DNA from: Leishmania mexicana MHOM/GT/2001/U1103
Lineage: Eukaryota; Euglenozoa; Kinetoplastea; Trypanosomatida; Trypanosomatidae
DNA: 64,000 nucleotides
NCBI RefSeq assembly: GCF_000234665.1
Contig: NC_018313.1
Span: 1 to 64,000, forward strand
Direction of reading: 5' to 3'
Under the pieces are notes generated by a model. It saw only the letters and a list, made by a program, of their open reading frames with translations, had not been told where the DNA came from and searched no databases. Shown here one piece after another: positions 63,219 to 64,000 of the stretch (within the stretch, counting starts at the first letter, position 1; each line of letters opens with the position of its first letter). The position numbers and the translations under genes are program-made.

Positions 63219-63593
63219 ATGCCCGCCTACGTGTTGTCGACGCCGCCGGAGGCCCGCGTTGCGAAGTGCGCGAGTCTGCGCGCCGTGAACGCTGTGCCCG
63301 TCGTCGTGGAGGAGGCACAGGCGCGCGGCGGCAAGGCGCACTTCAGCGCACTGGCGCGCGAGACGACGGTTGCGCAGCTTGTGGCCGCCGTGCGCGGCTT
63401 CCGCGGCGTGGACGCGAAGAAGCCGGTGACACTGACGGTTGCCGGCTGCAGCGTGTCGCCGTCGGCGACGCTCGGCGAGCTGCACGACGCGTGCAAGCAG
63501 GCGGACGACGGCATGCTGTACGTCGCCTACACCGCGGAGCGCTCCATGGGCGCCGCGTTGTGCACGCCGTGCGGCTCGTGCGCCTGGAACTAG
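63219..63593 (+). CDS. ATG8-like ubiquitin-fold protein (Leishmania ATG8A/B/C type)
   Basis: The 124-aa protein aligns by eye with ATG8/LC3 from the second helix onward: EARVAK (11-16), VPVVVEEA (26-33), FSALARETTVAQLVAAVR (42-59), KKPVTLTVAG (67-76), SATLGELHDACKQADDGMLY (82-101) and YTAERSMG (104-111). Gly111 sits where ATG4 cleaves ATG8. Cleavage there would remove a 13-residue, cysteine-containing tail (AALCTPCGSCAWN) and expose the glycine for conjugation to phosphatidylethanolamine. It is more divergent than canonical ATG8, with a shortened N-terminal region, in keeping with the expanded ATG8A/B/C families described in Leishmania major. Codon use is extremely G/C-ending. Family members occur as tandem arrays; the assembly gap begins about 320 bases downstream. 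Confidence 0.83.
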   Translation: MPAYVLSTPPEARVAKCASLRAVNAVPVVVEEAQARGGKAHFSALARETTVAQLVAAVRGFRGVDAKKPVTLTVAGCSVSPSATLGELHDACKQADDGMLYVAYTAERSMGAALCTPCGSCAWN

Positions 63594-63917
63594 GGCCGAG
63601 AAGAGCGCGACAGCGTGGTGTGGTAGCGCTCAACGCGTCCTGTGGCTCCCGTGATATTGTCTGCCTAGCCTTGCGGTGCGCCTGGCCCCACCGCTCCGTG
63701 GTGCACAGGCTGCCCCTTCTGGGTAACCCCCTCCTTGCCGTGTGTCACCCCTCGCTGACGGCGTGTGTGCGGTCGGATGCATCCGCCCACGCTGCCTCCC
63801 CGTATGTATACCTGCGCGGGACGGGCCTCTGCTATACGTTTTTTCCTTGACTATCCGTTGTGTCACCGCATCGACGGCACCCATCGTGTGTATGCGCGCT
63901 CGCCAAGCGCCATTTGT
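63594..63917 (+). other. 3' flank of the ATG8-like gene
   Basis: No gene seen. The sequence is not strongly biased. ORFs on either strand here extend from the neighbouring gene in other frames. Confidence 0.5.
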
Positions 63918-64000
63918 NNNNNNNNNNNNNNNNNNNNNNNNNNNNNNNNNNNNNNNNNNNNNNNNNNNNNNNNNNNNNNNNNNNNNNNNNNNNNNNNNNN
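63918..64000. other. Assembly gap (Ns)
   Basis: Every base from 63,918 to the end is N. The gap begins just after an ATG8-like gene of a type known in tandem arrays, so an unresolved repeat is a likely cause. Confidence 1.

Noticed and set aside
62783..63850. 355-aa ORF across the ATG8-like gene
   Set aside because: Pro/Thr/Ser-rich translation of a C-rich leader, then the wrong frame of the ATG8-like gene; the 63,219 frame has the homology.
1..64000. CRISPR arrays, tRNA, rRNA or snRNA genes
   Set aside because: No direct-repeat/spacer arrays and no recognisable tRNA or rRNA sequence were seen; a tRNAscan or Infernal run would be decisive.

Overview
The window reads as the left end of a trypanosomatid chromosome, most likely from Leishmania or a very close relative. 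It opens with CCCTAA telomere hexamers flanked by two copies of a Leishmania-type telomere-associated box. All protein genes lie on the + strand as one co-directional cluster without visible promoters. Genes are preceded by polypyrimidine tracts and AG acceptors, as expected for trans-splicing. Ingi/L1Tc-related retroposon remnants (SIDER, DIRE) sit only in spacers. BILBO1 next to RBP5-like RRM genes matches the order I remember around T. brucei BILBO1, and from memory suggests the equivalent of Leishmania chromosome 9. That assignment is recall, not computation.

Layout. 1-331 is the telomere and its boxes. 332-2189 is a subtelomere with only eroded coding-like pieces. 2.2-13.8 kb is a compact block: TEX9-like coiled-coil protein (with a possible second exon), WDR74/Nsa1, a COX6A-like mitochondrial protein, a 61-aa protein, a CstF-77-like HAT protein, a PEX11-family protein, the GPI12/PIG-L deacetylase, a decayed copy of endonuclease III, then intact NTH1. 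14.3-34.5 kb holds three related single-RRM proteins with a DExH helicase between the first and second. 34.5-46.6 kb has no protein gene. 46.6-63.6 kb holds BILBO1, a membrane protein, a 712-aa repeat protein, a kinesin, a CHFR-like FHA-RING ligase and an ATG8-like protein. The window ends in Ns.

The most striking architecture is around the RRM genes: about 10.9 kb and 12.1 kb of gene-free, pyrimidine-rich DNA follow the second and third. I read these as very long UTRs and spacers, colonised by a SIDER (about 24.42-24.9 kb, + strand) and a degenerate DIRE reverse transcriptase (about 40.3-41.8 kb, - strand). Long ORFs there are translations of C/T-rich sequence, not genes.

Themes: ribosome biogenesis (WDR74), mRNA 3'-end processing and RNA control (CstF-77-like, three RRMs, DExH helicase), base-excision repair (NTH1), glycosome and GPI biology (PEX11 family, GPI12), flagellum and cytoskeleton (TEX9-like, BILBO1, kinesin, possibly the 712-aa protein), and ubiquitin or autophagy functions (CHFR-like, ATG8-like). 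The most novel observations are the full-length NTH1 relic, the possible cis-spliced intron in the TEX9-like gene, and the retroposon-bearing giant spacers.
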